A stretch of 64,000 nucleotides of DNA from Selaginella moellendorffii (lineage: Eukaryota; Streptophyta; Lycopodiopsida; Selaginellales; Selaginellaceae), in NCBI RefSeq assembly GCF_000143415.4, contig NW_003314320.1:308586-372585 (forward strand). The letters are read 5' to 3'. How positions within the stretch are numbered: position 1 is the stretch's first letter; every line of letters begins with the position of its first letter. Under the pieces are notes generated by a model. The model had not been told where the DNA came from. It was given only the letters and a program-made list of their open reading frames with translations, and did no database searches. Positions 25,018 to 34,413 of this stretch are shown in pieces. The position numbers and the translations under genes are program-made.

Positions 25018-25667
25018 GGCGATCCGCGCAAGAACTGGCGCTGAATCAGACCTAATCGAGCAGACGCGGCGCCGGCAAGCGATTCAGCTGATCAAGAATC
25101 ATCAAGAACCAGGGCGGCGATCGTCTCGACGAGCCCAAAATATTTTGCCCTGTTCTTTCCAGAGGCAAGGATATATAAGGCCCATAACAACACGGAGGGA
25201 GGGAATGTGTGTGGAGGGTTTTTGAAAGCCAATGGCCGGTAAGCCGCATCTTTCACGTGTAAGGAGTACTCTTACGAGCCGACAATCGATCCGACGGCTG
25301 CCCGTCCACGATAGAAATGCCGAGCTGGCATCCGAGGTGGAGCCCGTCCTAAATGCAAACTCTCTTCGTCAATGCCCGGACAAGCGATCACCTAATAGTC
25401 GTTCGCCACGTCGGATGGGCAGGTTTTGACTTCCCTGGAAAAGTGGGCTTCTGTCTGAAATTTCTAAACAAACAAAACCAACTCCCATGCGTTGGCACCG
25501 GCACTTGGACACGCTTTGGACTTTTTGTTGACTATACTTGAAATTGACTACTTATAGTCAGCGTCAAGGGACCATGAAGGATACACACCAGAGAATGTAA
25601 ATATTTGATCTCACAGATATTGCTTACACGGCCTCATAGCACCCACAATAAAGCATAAGGATTGATA
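25018..25667. promoter_or_regulatory. ABCG promoter and intergenic spacer
   Basis: This is the spacer between the ABCG start codon and the tail of the minus-strand PPR gene. It must hold the ABCG promoter and 5' UTR. No credible coding frame was found, and no specific element could be assigned with confidence. Confidence 0.4.
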
Positions 25668-27941
25668 TCACCACATGGTTGAGGAGGCGAGAATGTAGGG
25701 CGATGATTTACAAGGGTTTAAACTAATCGCATTCTTTGCGGCGTTTAAGCCAGTCTTCCCATCCCCGTGCATTCTACACGCCGCAAGGAGCGTTGTCCAA
25801 GGCAGCAAGGGATCGTCCCCTTTCTGACGTGGCGCCTGCTGAATCAGCATCCACGCCATATCGAGTATGCCAGCGCGGCCGAGGAGATCCACCACGCACA
25901 TGTAGTGGTCGGAGTCCAAATGCCCGGCAAATCCAGCCACGTACGCGCAGGCATCTTCCACCATGCCAGCGTGGCTAAATGCCGACAGTACGATGGAATG
26001 CGTGGTGGTATCCGGCTCGATCCCCTCCATCCTCATCACCAGCAACATCTCCAGTCCACTTGGGATCATGCTGTTCTGGCAATAGGCCGTCAGCATGGCA
26101 TTCCAGGTTAGCACGTCACGGCACGTCATTGTCTCCATGACAGTCGCGGCCTCCCGCACGCTGCCGCATTTGCCGTACATGTTGATCAGCGAGTTCCTGA
26201 CCGTTAGATCCGCCTGGAGCCCCGCTTTGACGGCCTCTCTGTGGATTAGTCTCCCCTCCAAAGGGTCACTCAAGCTAGCACACGCATCAACCAATGCCGC
26301 TAGTGTCACTTCATCAAATTGGCTGGACTTTAATTCAATTGCCAAGTCACTATGGCCGTTTTGGGCATATGCCGAGACCATCGAATTCAACGAAAGGATA
26401 TTCCTCTGTGGCATTTGCTGGAACATTGTCTTTGCTAGATCTATATGTCCATTCCGGCTATATGCAACGATCATGGTATTCCACGATGATATGCTATGGG
26501 TGGGCATCGCATCGAAAGCACACTTCACATCTTCTAGAGACCCACATCTAGAATACAAACTTACAAGCGCATTTCCTACCAAAACACTACAACCGTAGCC
26601 TTTTCCATTTATACAGTCGTGGAGGATTCTCGCATCTTCAATCTCCACGCAGGAATCTAGTGCTGTGACTAGAGTCACTTCATTGAAGGGCATTCCCTCC
26701 AGATCCATAAGCCGAAAAAGCCTCAGTGCCTCTTGACAGAGGCCATTTTGAGAGAGAGCGCCTAGCAATGCATTCCATGTCACTACATTCTTTTCGACAG
26801 GCATTTTGTCAAAAACTTCCCTGGCTAACGAAACATCTCTCTCCCGGGCATTTGCGGTTATTAGAATATTCCAGGTGGCCGTGTTATACTCGGGCATTAT
26901 GCTAAGAAAACTCCGTGCTTGATCTAAACAACTATTGTGTGCGTATCCACAAAGCATTGCATTCCACAACACTATATCCTTTTCCAGCGCTCTATCAAAC
27001 ACATTCCTAGCCTCAAGCAAATGCCCATTGTGCGAATATGCCACGACCATCGCCGTGCTCAGAGACACACTTTCCTCGCCCCGGAATTGCGAGAATATCG
27101 TTCTTGCTTGAGCGATGTCTCCTCTATCGCCATAGATGCCGATCATTGCATTACAAGACACACAATCCCTCTCCGGCATAGCATCGAAAAGCTCCCTGGC
27201 CTCGTCCAATCGCTCGGGCTCGCGACAGTAGCCAACAATCACGGCATTCCAGGCGATCAAGCTGCGTTGCGGCATTCGATCAAAGAAACTCTTTGCTTTG
27301 TCCAAATGCCCTCTTTGGGCAAGTGCTGTGACGATCGCCGTCCATGTGAGAAGATTCCTTTCTTCCATTCGATCAAAGAAATCAATCGCCTCGTAAAACG
27401 ATCCATTCTCTACATAGGCAGTGAGAATAGCATTTGATGAAACGATAGTTCTATGAGGCATGGTATCAAACACAGACCTCGCGCTCTCACAGTCCCCGGC
27501 AATGGCAAACGCTGTGATCATGACCGTCCACGACACAACGTCGCGCGTGGGCATCCGTTGAAACAGCATCCAGGCCTCGTCGACCATGCCACAGTGGGAA
27601 TATGCAGTGATTACTTCGTTCCAGGTTACAACGTTCCTCTCTCTCATTCCATCGAAGACGCCGCGAGCGCCAGCGAGATTCCCAGCGCGGGCATAGGCGG
27701 CGATGAGGATGTTGGCGGAGAAGACGTTTGGGATCGCGATCTCGTCGAATGCGCGCTTGGCGTTGCGCACGCTGCCGCATCTGCCATACATTTCGATGAT
27801 CAGGTTTCGGAGGAAGAGATCGCGGCGGTGCTCGCTGCCCAGCACGCTGGCCTCGAGCCGGCGGCAGTCGTCCAGATCGCGGCATTGTCTCAAGAGCTGC
27901 GCGTAGCTGGATCGATCGAAGAACAGACTGGAATCGAGCAT
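25668..27941 (-). CDS. PLS-type pentatricopeptide repeat (PPR) protein
   Basis: This is an intronless gene of 757 residues. PPR motifs of about 31-36 residues run almost from end to end (repeated patterns such as NVVTWNEVITAYSHCGMVDEA, DVVSWTVMITAFAIAG, DIVLWNAMLCGYAHN). L- and S-like variants place it in the PLS class that binds organelle RNA, mostly for C-to-U or U-to-C editing. The C terminus has an E-like start (LPWTTLLAACRMHGDG) but stops soon after, with no E+ or DYW domain. Such proteins usually recruit a separate DYW partner. The N terminus lacks a strong transit peptide. The ATG at 27941 lies only 23 bp from the start of the divergent TPR-SET gene, so the two share one promoter region. 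Confidence 0.88.
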   Translation of the reverse strand: MLDSSLFFDRSSYAQLLRQCRDLDDCRRLEASVLGSEHRRDLFLRNLIIEMYGRCGSVRNAKRAFDEIAIPNVFSANILIAAYARAGNLAGARGVFDGMRERNVVTWNEVITAYSHCGMVDEAWMLFQRMPTRDVVSWTVMITAFAIAGDCESARSVFDTMPHRTIVSSNAILTAYVENGSFYEAIDFFDRMEERNLLTWTAIVTALAQRGHLDKAKSFFDRMPQRSLIAWNAVIVGYCREPERLDEARELFDAMPERDCVSCNAMIGIYGDRGDIAQARTIFSQFRGEESVSLSTAMVVAYSHNGHLLEARNVFDRALEKDIVLWNAMLCGYAHNSCLDQARSFLSIMPEYNTATWNILITANARERDVSLAREVFDKMPVEKNVVTWNALLGALSQNGLCQEALRLFRLMDLEGMPFNEVTLVTALDSCVEIEDARILHDCINGKGYGCSVLVGNALVSLYSRCGSLEDVKCAFDAMPTHSISSWNTMIVAYSRNGHIDLAKTMFQQMPQRNILSLNSMVSAYAQNGHSDLAIELKSSQFDEVTLAALVDACASLSDPLEGRLIHREAVKAGLQADLTVRNSLINMYGKCGSVREAATVMETMTCRDVLTWNAMLTAYCQNSMIPSGLEMLLVMRMEGIEPDTTTHSIVLSAFSHAGMVEDACAYVAGFAGHLDSDHYMCVVDLLGRAGILDMAWMLIQQAPRQKGDDPLLPWTTLLAACRMHGDGKTGLNAAKNAISLNPCKSSPYILASSTMW

Positions 27942-27964
27942 TTGGCGGGCATGGCAAATAGTCT

Positions 27965-30049
27965 ATGCTGGATCGATCAAATTTTAGGGCAAGTGATTCC
28001 TGGATGGCGCTGTGGAGCGCTGCGAGGCGATCCATCCAGAATGTCAGGGCGTTGATACGATCTGGTAAGTCTAGCGCTCTTCTTCCATTCTTTCAAAGCT
28101 ATCAATGCCAGCGCTCTCCACGATCACACAGCAGTGTTCTTGGATTGGAACCGATTTCGCTGGCCGAGATCAGGGAAGCTCGCGGGAAGGATCTCACGAA
28201 GCAGCATTTTTCTGGGAGATTGCTCCAGGGGAAGCTGTGCATCGATGCCGAGGTCAGGGAAGGGATCATTGTTCACGTCGTGGAAGACGAGCAGAGCTTC
28301 CGCTACTACCTCTTCCTTTGCAACTTCGCGAGCTCCTGGTGGACGGAAAAGGAAGCTCGGCAGTGGTTTCCAAGAGATGCGACGGTGGGTATCAGGGATC
28401 CCGTGGTCTCCTTCGCCAAGGATGGTGTTCCATGCATCGAGGTGCTCAACCCAGCTTCGCTAGAGATCTCGGGAATAGAACTGGAAGGCAGTGACGAAGA
28501 CCCGTGGAAAATCGCGATGGTTGCTTTGGAAAACCATGAGTACATTCGCGCAGCGCATCTCTTCACCAACTTTGTTCACGAGAGTTCTGAGAAGGGAGAC
28601 AGGATTGCAGCGCTGTCTTATCGATCAGAGGCTTGGCTGCGAGCAGGACTTCTCGACAAGGCTCTCGAGGATGCCGAGATGGCACTGAAACTCCAGCCGG
28701 AGGGTCCATTCTCCTCCGAGAATCTGCTGAGGAAAGCAAGAGCTCTCTTGAAACTTCATGACTATCGAGCAGCTCTAGAATGCTTTGAGTCGTCTGGTCT
28801 GGCGGACGATACTTCTAGGGAGATGGAAAGATGTAGGAGGTTCTTAGAGCATAGCGAGCAGGGACTTTTCGATCTGGACGAGTACTACTTGAGCAGGGAG
28901 TCGGGAAAATCCACGCCCGAGTGTGGAGAATTTGTCGGTGCTGTGAGAATCGGCATGTCTCCAGATGGGAAAGGAAGGGGACTGTTTGCAACACAGGATG
29001 TAAAGGCCGGGGACGTTTTTTTCTTTTGCCACCCCTTGTCTGCTATGCACGACTCAGAAAAACTCCCGGCAGAGAGTGATCTTCTTGCACAGATGGTCCG
29101 AAACTGCATGGCCTCGGGTAGAAGTTTGGAGCAGCTGGTATCACTTGTAGAGTCCGATGAGATTCCAGAGCTGAATCTCTTCAAGCCGAATACAAACTGG
29201 CAGCAGAGGATCGGATTCATCGACATTCCGGCTTGCGCAAGGAAGACTTCCATCGATTATGGGTACAAGTTCGAGCGGGTGATAGGACTAGAGCGGCGAC
29301 GCGAGTTTCTATCCGGGCTGTGGATTCTCACGGCCTTTGCCAACCATTCGTGTTGTCCGAGCGCCACACAGAAGGCCGTGGGATCTGCCTCGCTCGTGAG
29401 AGCGGCAAGGGACTTGAAAGCGGGCGACGAAGTTACCTTGGCATACCTGGATCCTTTCATGCCGTGGGACGTGAGAAGCAGGCAGACAGAGTCTCGCTGG
29501 GGATTTGAGTGCGCTTGCGAGAGGTGCCACTTCGAGTCGAAGCTCCATTCCGAGAACCGGGATCTCGTAAACTCTGGTATCAAGATGGAAAAGATGCTCG
29601 AGGAGCCGAGCAACTTGGACTTGTTCGAAGTGAGCGAGATGGCATGCACGGTAGAGAAGATGATAAGCAGATGGAAAGGTCCGGATGCTCAGCGGCACAA
29701 GCACTGGATGCGGGCCTCGTACTACAAAGCATACGAAGTCTACCTTCTAAACCGAGAGGAGTTTGAGAAGTTTATAACGAGGCAGGCGCCTCCGTCATGG
29801 GAAGCTATCATGGAGGCTCTTTCCTTCACAGCTCCAGGCTACGAAGGCTTGCTTACTTTGCTAACAGTCTTCGCACAACATAACGGGAACAGCAGCAAAG
29901 CCAGGGAGTTACTCGTCCGGGAGTGCACTTCTTGCTTTGGAAAACTGTGCCGTGGAACAGTGGATTCGATCCTTCAGCGCGAAGCAAGACACTGCGCTCA
30001 AATGTGCTCAAAGCTGAGCGAAAAAGTTGTGGACCTCTCTAACAGGTAG
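27965..30049 (+). CDS. TPR-SET (SMYD-like) protein methyltransferase
   Basis: A single exon of 694 codons. Tetratricopeptide repeats occupy roughly residues 185-290 (IRAAHLFTNFVHESSEKGDR, AWLRAGLLDKALEDAEMAL). A split SET domain follows from about 320 (GRGLFATQDVKAGDVFF) to about 510, with the SAM-binding NHSCCPSA motif, GDEVTLAYLDPF, and a post-SET cysteine cluster FECACERC. This order is that of the plant TPR-SET group related to SMYD lysine methyltransferases; substrates may be histones or other proteins. The first ATG (27965) is used here, but a later start or a 5' intron (GTAAG near 28064) is possible because the first 70 residues look unlike the domain and could be a targeting leader. 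It is divergently arranged with the PPR gene. Confidence 0.85.
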   Translation: MLDRSNFRASDSWMALWSAARRSIQNVRALIRSGKSSALLPFFQSYQCQRSPRSHSSVLGLEPISLAEIREARGKDLTKQHFSGRLLQGKLCIDAEVREGIIVHVVEDEQSFRYYLFLCNFASSWWTEKEARQWFPRDATVGIRDPVVSFAKDGVPCIEVLNPASLEISGIELEGSDEDPWKIAMVALENHEYIRAAHLFTNFVHESSEKGDRIAALSYRSEAWLRAGLLDKALEDAEMALKLQPEGPFSSENLLRKARALLKLHDYRAALECFESSGLADDTSREMERCRRFLEHSEQGLFDLDEYYLSRESGKSTPECGEFVGAVRIGMSPDGKGRGLFATQDVKAGDVFFFCHPLSAMHDSEKLPAESDLLAQMVRNCMASGRSLEQLVSLVESDEIPELNLFKPNTNWQQRIGFIDIPACARKTSIDYGYKFERVIGLERRREFLSGLWILTAFANHSCCPSATQKAVGSASLVRAARDLKAGDEVTLAYLDPFMPWDVRSRQTESRWGFECACERCHFESKLHSENRDLVNSGIKMEKMLEEPSNLDLFEVSEMACTVEKMISRWKGPDAQRHKHWMRASYYKAYEVYLLNREEFEKFITRQAPPSWEAIMEALSFTAPGYEGLLTLLTVFAQHNGNSSKARELLVRECTSCFGKLCRGTVDSILQREARHCAQMCSKLSEKVVDLSNR

Positions 30050-30097
30050 CTTTGTGTATTCTGCGACTGGCTATTTGTTTCAAAGCACATACAACAG

Positions 30098-30131
30098 GGA
30101 TCTGTCTAAGACTTGAAGAGGCCACCACAGT
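30098..30131. repeat. Inverted partial copy of the 30.3-kb hairpin arm
   Basis: The reverse complement of this segment matches the 5' arm of the hairpin at 30296-30333. In the best 24-base part only three positions differ, and the GATCC end also matches. It lies about 50 bp after the TPR-SET stop codon, probably in its 3' UTR, and is therefore also a possible target site for a small RNA from the hairpin. Confidence 0.6.
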
Positions 30132-30211
30132 GGTCTTGTGGAAGCGACTGAACTGAAGGAAAAGAAGAGAAGAAAGTGAGTATGTTATCGTTGATCTCAC
30201 AGAGAGACTGC

Positions 30212-30218
30212 TATATAA
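30212..30218 (+). promoter_or_regulatory. Candidate TATA box (TATATAA)
   Basis: A TATATAA sequence sits 78 bp before the hairpin at 30296, a spacing suitable for a Pol II start inside the intervening sequence. It is suggestive only, since TATA-like words are frequent in AT-rich DNA. Confidence 0.35.
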
Positions 30219-30295
30219 GAAGATTGAAGTGAAGTGTATTGCAGCAAATCACTGCAAGACTTACAACGAATATGTTTTCAAGTGTATTAGAATCG

Positions 30296-30413
30296 TAGAC
30301 TGTGGTGGTTTCCTCAAGTCTTGCGGAGATCCTGAGAGAAAAAGGCCTTTCTTCTGAGTATGTTGTCATTTAAGAAGGATCTTTGCGAGACATAAGGAAG
30401 CCACCACAGTCTA
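30296..30413 (+). ncRNA. MIRNA-like hairpin (candidate)
   Basis: Arms 30296-30333 and 30376-30413 pair over 38 bases: TAGACTGTGGTGG pairs with CCACCACAGTCTA, and AGATCCT with AGGATCT. Most differences are G-U wobbles, with two mismatches near the middle. The loop is about 42 bases. Size, near-perfect arm pairing and a TATA box upstream fit a plant microRNA precursor. I do not recognise the mature sequence as a known family. It could also be a foldback repeat; expression is needed to decide. Confidence 0.45.
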
Positions 30414-30699
30414 CTAATGCATTTGCTGCTGTGGAAGAACCGAGAGCGACTAACCTGTCGTGTTTCTCTTTTCCTTTCCTTCTCCTTATATTCACCTTTG
30501 TTTATACAAAGACAAATTGGATCGACTGACGAAGATTCCACTGTGAAAATTCAATTGTTTCAGAACAGGCTGATGTTCCATTGCATAGATGAAGAGAAAC
30601 CATCAAGGCTAGTTTCTTGGCCTTATCTCTGAGCTTCAAACAAAATGGTCAGACCTGGTCAGTCACACATATAGAGTTCTAGAGCTTTGTTGCTCTACT

Positions 30700-30765
30700 C
30701 GATCTCAATGTTCTGCTTTGCGCTCAAGCTGACCGATAAAGTTTGTGGATCTCTCTTACAACATT
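30700..30765 (+). repeat. Diverged duplicate of the TPR-SET gene tail
   Basis: The stretch TGCGCTCAAGCTGACCG...AAAGTTTGTGGATCTCTCTTACAAC resembles the last codons of the TPR-SET gene at about 29993-30045 (TGCGCTCAAATG...AAAGTTGTGGACCTCTCTAACAG), allowing for a short deletion. It suggests local duplication spanning the hairpin region. Confidence 0.45.
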
Positions 30766-30781
30766 AGTTAATTGAATTACT

Positions 30782-32208
30782 TTATACTGCTATGGCGAGG
30801 AGGAAGAGACCAAATGCCATAGTAAACTTTGTATCCAGCTTGACCAAGCTTTCCACATTAGCATCGCCATTGCTAAACATGAGTAGTTTAAGCAGCTTAA
30901 AATGCATTGGAAACGAGTTCACCATCGCAATGAGCAACACAAAGTGTGAAGAGTTGGACCACAAAAGCTTTGCCTGCATACATATTATCTCTGGTTAGAG
31001 CATTTTTACTTTGTGGTAATTAAAACCATTTTACCAGGAAAATATTTGCTCCCAGCGAGCATGCTCCGGATAAAACTATCCCAAGCTTCCTTCCAAACAT
31101 AACCGGGAGAGTTCTCACACCTGTGACTCGATCCCCATCCACATCTTTCACGTCCATGAGAATCTCACGCCCCAAAATCGAGAAGAAGAGGTAGAGAGTG
31201 GAGGCGTAAGTTCTCATCGGAAAACTTGCAGCATCTCCTACAAAAGAGATGTATTTCATATTATGACTTGAAAAGATCCTTGTGTGATCTATCAATTCAC
31301 CTGTGATTGCCAAGCCTCCAGCGAGAATAGAGCTCGCTACCACAGCTGCCACCACCAAATTCTTCACTATCGTCACCTTCTTGAACAAAGGTGTATAGAT
31401 GAAAGTTATCAAAGCCGAGGTGGCGACCAAAAGCCTCGCATTTAGAGTCTCCAAGTAACAAGCTCCCAGCAAAGCGGCGCCATAGATACATCCACTAGCC
31501 AATGCAACCTTGACGAATCAAACTGCTATTAGAATTCTTAATGAATGTGACTATAATATTCTTACGTGAGCTACTTCCAATTGGCCACTCTCGAGCGCTG
31601 ACTCTCGCTTGTTGAGGGCGTCGGTCCCATTGCTGTGATCGTAGCAATCGTTGGCGAGCATAGAAGCCCCGGCGATGCAAGCGCTGCAAAGAGCGGTCGT
31701 CCACACCAATGGAAGATTGATAAACTCCAGGCTTAAGTTTGCGGTCATCCAGCTCCCTCCCAAGCTCAGCATCAAGGACGGGACAACATCGTCCGGCCTT
31801 GTGAGTGATGCCAGCCCCAAAAACCTGTCAAATCTTATGCAGAGAAGTCGATTGGCATGAGCAGTATCTTTTGGGAAGAGCTACCACTCACCTGAGATTA
31901 GTAGAAATCGGGCTGGAGCTTTTGAAAACATCCTCAGATCTAGCAAAAAAGAGGAACTCTTTGAGAAATCAAATTGATACTTCTCTCTTCACGCATACCG
32001 TTGTCCAGAACTAGAGATTGGCTTTTGTGATCTTTACACGAGTACGGGGAGATCTTTCAATCAAGGAAAGAGTTGACAATGCATTTCATTACCTTGATCC
32101 AGCCAAAATGGGCTTGGAAGTGTCTTGAGCTCTCACAATTGCTGTTCTTTTGATCTTGGGGAGACTTGCATTGAGATTATAAATGTATGACTGGATTGCT
32201 TGATTCAT
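30782..32208 (-). CDS. UbiA-family prenyltransferase, probably plastid
   Basis: Integral membrane prenyltransferase that joins an isoprenoid diphosphate to an acceptor. Six exons give 341 residues: 32208-32093, 31939-31892, 31824-31566, 31508-31301, 31237-31035, 30973-30782, all in frame. The first Asp-rich motif reads NDCYDHSNGTDALNKRESA and the second DVKDVDGDRVTG. The cytosolic loop word YTPLFKK and about eight hydrophobic helices are present. The N terminus (MNQAIQSYIYNLNASLPKIK) is basic, hydroxylated and acid-poor, consistent with an organelle transit peptide. It differs from homogentisate and PPHB transferases by overall motif context and is closer to the geranylgeranylglyceryl-phosphate/UbiA branch, but the acceptor cannot be assigned. 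The start chosen is the ATG at 32208; a tRNA gene lies just upstream. Confidence 0.82.
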
Positions 32209-32269
32209 TGCAGAGAAAGGAAGTGGGAGACACAATGCATTAGTGAGATTAAACAAAACTTTAAACGTG

Positions 32270-32278
32270 AAAAAAAAA
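32270..32278 (-). terminator. Pol III terminator of tRNA-Leu
   Basis: A run of nine A on the plus strand is a T9 run on the transcribed strand, eight bases after the tRNA 3' end, the usual RNA polymerase III stop signal. Confidence 0.8.
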
Positions 32279-32286
32279 TCATATTT

Positions 32287-32369
32287 GTCAGAAGTGGGGT
32301 TCGAACCCACGCCCTCGTAAGAGGACCAGAACTTGAGTCTGGCGCCTTAGACCACTCGGCCATCCTGAC
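32287..32369 (-). tRNA. tRNA-Leu(CAA): tRNA-Leu (anticodon CAA)
   Basis: This is an 83-base intronless leucine tRNA. Acceptor ends GTCAGGA and its 3' partner pair. The A box lies in GGCCGAGTGG, the anticodon arm is CCAGACTCAAGTTCTGG with CAA in the loop, and a long variable arm typical of class II tRNAs follows (GTCCTCTTACGAGGGC). The T arm/B box is GGGTTCGAACCC. CCA is not encoded, as expected for a nuclear gene. Its sequence agrees closely with the plant cytosolic tRNA-Leu(CAA) pattern. Confidence 0.95.
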
Positions 32370-32485
32370 CACTTGTGTGAGATCTCCTCTTGTGTAGCTC
32401 ATAGTGCTTAATGAGAAATAATTTCTAATGGATTGGATGAGGAATTTCTCACAAGACAAGGGATTGGAATTTGGAGGTTCCAGCG

Positions 32486-32937
32486 ATGGCCACGGCCATG
32501 GCGTCTAATCGAGCAGCATTCCTCGCTGGCAGCTCCAGCGCCCTGGCAATTCACGCGCCAACGCGGCCGGCACAGCTCGCTTGCGTTCCATCTATTTCGT
32601 GTTATCCATCTGGTTCGTTCTTGCTCTACAATGCTCTCTCTCTATCTGATCGATTGACGATTGATGGAAACAGTCTACTGTGGAAGGGGCGACAAGCGCA
32701 CAGCCAAAGGGAAGCGATTCAGGCACTCGTTTGGCAATGTAAGCTCCTTTTCTTCTTTCTAGATTCACTGGTTGAGGCCTCCAATCGATCGATTTGCGAT
32801 GCCAGTCGCGGCCCCGGAAGCGCAACAAGGGTCGAGGGCTGCCGCCGACGCCACTGCCTCCCAAGCCAGCTGATTCCACTACCGAAGGATCGCCAGCGCC
32901 GGAGCCAGCACCAGCGGCAATCGCCATGGAAGAGTGA
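32486..32937 (+). CDS. PSRP4: Plastid 30S ribosomal protein bS31c (Thx/PSRP4)
   Basis: Plastid small-subunit ribosomal protein related to bacterial Thx, which sits in the 30S head. Three exons, 32486-32612, 32674-32738 and 32806-32937, give 107 residues. Exon 1 encodes a Ser/Ala-rich chloroplast transit peptide ([20 protein letters not shown]). Exon 2 encodes the hallmark [20 protein letters not shown], and exon 3 continues with [15 protein letters not shown] plus a Pro/Ala-rich tail. The family signature is intact. It shares a promoter region with the UbiA gene, and ends 96 bp before the next start codon on the same strand. Confidence 0.92.
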
Positions 32938-33033
32938 TCGAGGTCTCGCTCAAATGTATCATCCAAATTTTTTTCAAAAACATCTCATCCCCTCCAAGAA
33001 CCCTAGGTAGAGTTGTTTCATTCGCGAGAGATT

Positions 33034-34295
33034 ATGGATGCGCTGCTCGATACCGCGGCGCGGGGCGATGCCACGGAGCTGCGAGAGCTGATTCGAGCCG
33101 GCGGGGATGCGAGCTACGCGAATCCATCTACAGGTCTCACGCCGCTCATCGCCGCGGCAAAAGCTGGGCATTCCGAGGTAGTGCGTGTTCTCTTGAATGC
33201 CGGCGCTCCCTGGAACGCGTTGGATCGATCCGGACGCTGCGCTGGAGATTATGCCATGGACGCGGGTCACCAGGATTGCTACGACATCCTTCTTGATGCC
33301 GGTATTGCTCTTCCCTAGGTTTTTCTTGCTCGATTTTGCGATTTCCCTCCCAATGTGATCATGCTTCTCGATGCCACCCTAGATTTTCTTGTTTTCATGG
33401 ATTTCTTGCTCGATTTTGCGATCTCCCTCGGTATTGTTCTTCCCTAGTTTTTCTTGTTTCCATGGATTTCTTGCTCGATTTTGCGATTTCCCTGGCAATG
33501 TGATCGATATATTTCTTTCCTTTTCCTTGAAGGCGTGAAAGCTGAGCTCGTGCTTGGAGCGGCCTCGAGACAAACCACCAAGAACAGCGAATTTTCCAAC
33601 AAGGACTACTTGGAAGCTCGGCTAAGTTTTAGTGAAGGAAAGCTGGTGAACGAGGAGAGTGAGGGCGTTATGATGGCGTGGGAGAGACCTCTTATGGAAG
33701 CTCACGCTAAGGCGGTTTGCTGCGGTGGTGACGACATTCTCAACGTCGGCTTTGGCATGGGACTCGTCGACACTGCGATCCAGAGCTACAATCCATCGTC
33801 TCACACGATCATCGAAGCGCATCCAGATGTTTACGCTCGAATGATCTCCACAGGCTGGAAAGAGAAGGCGAACGTTCGAATTGTCTTCGGGCGATGGCAA
33901 GATGTTATTTCCGAGCTGGGACAGTATGATGGTAAGTTCCATCTCGCATTACTTGCAGCTAAAAATCTTGTTACACAGGGATTTTCTTTGACACTTACGG
34001 GGAGTACTACGAAGATATGCGAGAGTTCCACTCCCAGCTACCAAAACTCTTGAAGCCTGGAGGAATCTACTCCTACTTCAATGGTCTGTGCGGACACAAT
34101 GCGTTCTTTCACGTTGTTTACTGTCAGCTGGTGGCGTTGGAACTTGCACAGATCGGTCTCACCACTCAGTTCATTCCTTTGCCAGTGAGGAGCTGCCTGG
34201 ACGAGAAGACCTGGGAAGGGGTCCGAGAGAAATACTGGCAACTGGATACATACTTTTTGCCTGCTGCACAGGCCGAGGAAGAGACCGACAACTAG
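33034..34295 (+). CDS. RMT2: Ankyrin-repeat RMT2-like protein arginine methyltransferase
   Basis: Three exons, 33034-33301, 33533-33931 and 33979-34295, give 327 residues. Residues 1-90 hold ankyrin repeats (TGLTPLIAAAKAGHSEVVRV, then CAGDYAMDAGHQDCYDILLD). The rest is a SAM-dependent methyltransferase with motif I ILNVGFGMGLVD, post-I acid in TIIEAHPDVYARM, the IFFDTYGEYYEDM acidic segment, and KLLKPGGIYSYFNG. This order is that of yeast RMT2, which methylates the delta nitrogen of arginine in ribosomal protein uL11; the plant relatives are little characterised. The ATG at 33034 is preferred over an upstream non-ATG extension. Intron 1 contains internal sequence repeats. No defect was seen. 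Confidence 0.88.
33318..33500 (+). repeat. Repeats inside RMT2 intron 1
   Basis: The phrase TTTCTTGCTCGATTTTGCGA occurs three times (about 33322, 33402 and 33466). A copy of the intron's own 5' end, GGTATTGTTCTTCCCTAG, recurs at about 33430-33447. The intron therefore grew by local duplication. Confidence 0.7.
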
Positions 34296-34413
34296 AAAAT
34301 CTTGAGAAAATCTTGGTAAACATCTTGAGTTTGGAGTTTGGGTAAAATGACCACATTGTTTCTCTCTCTTCTTTTTATCTAGCCTATGGTTCAAGCAAGT
34401 AGACATCCTGCTG

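Larger units (their letters stand above)
32209..32485. promoter_or_regulatory. Shared divergent promoter region holding a tRNA gene
   Basis: This 277-bp spacer separates the UbiA start codon (minus) from the bS31c start codon (plus), so both Pol II promoters must lie here. A Pol III gene for tRNA-Leu occupies its centre. Confidence 0.6.
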
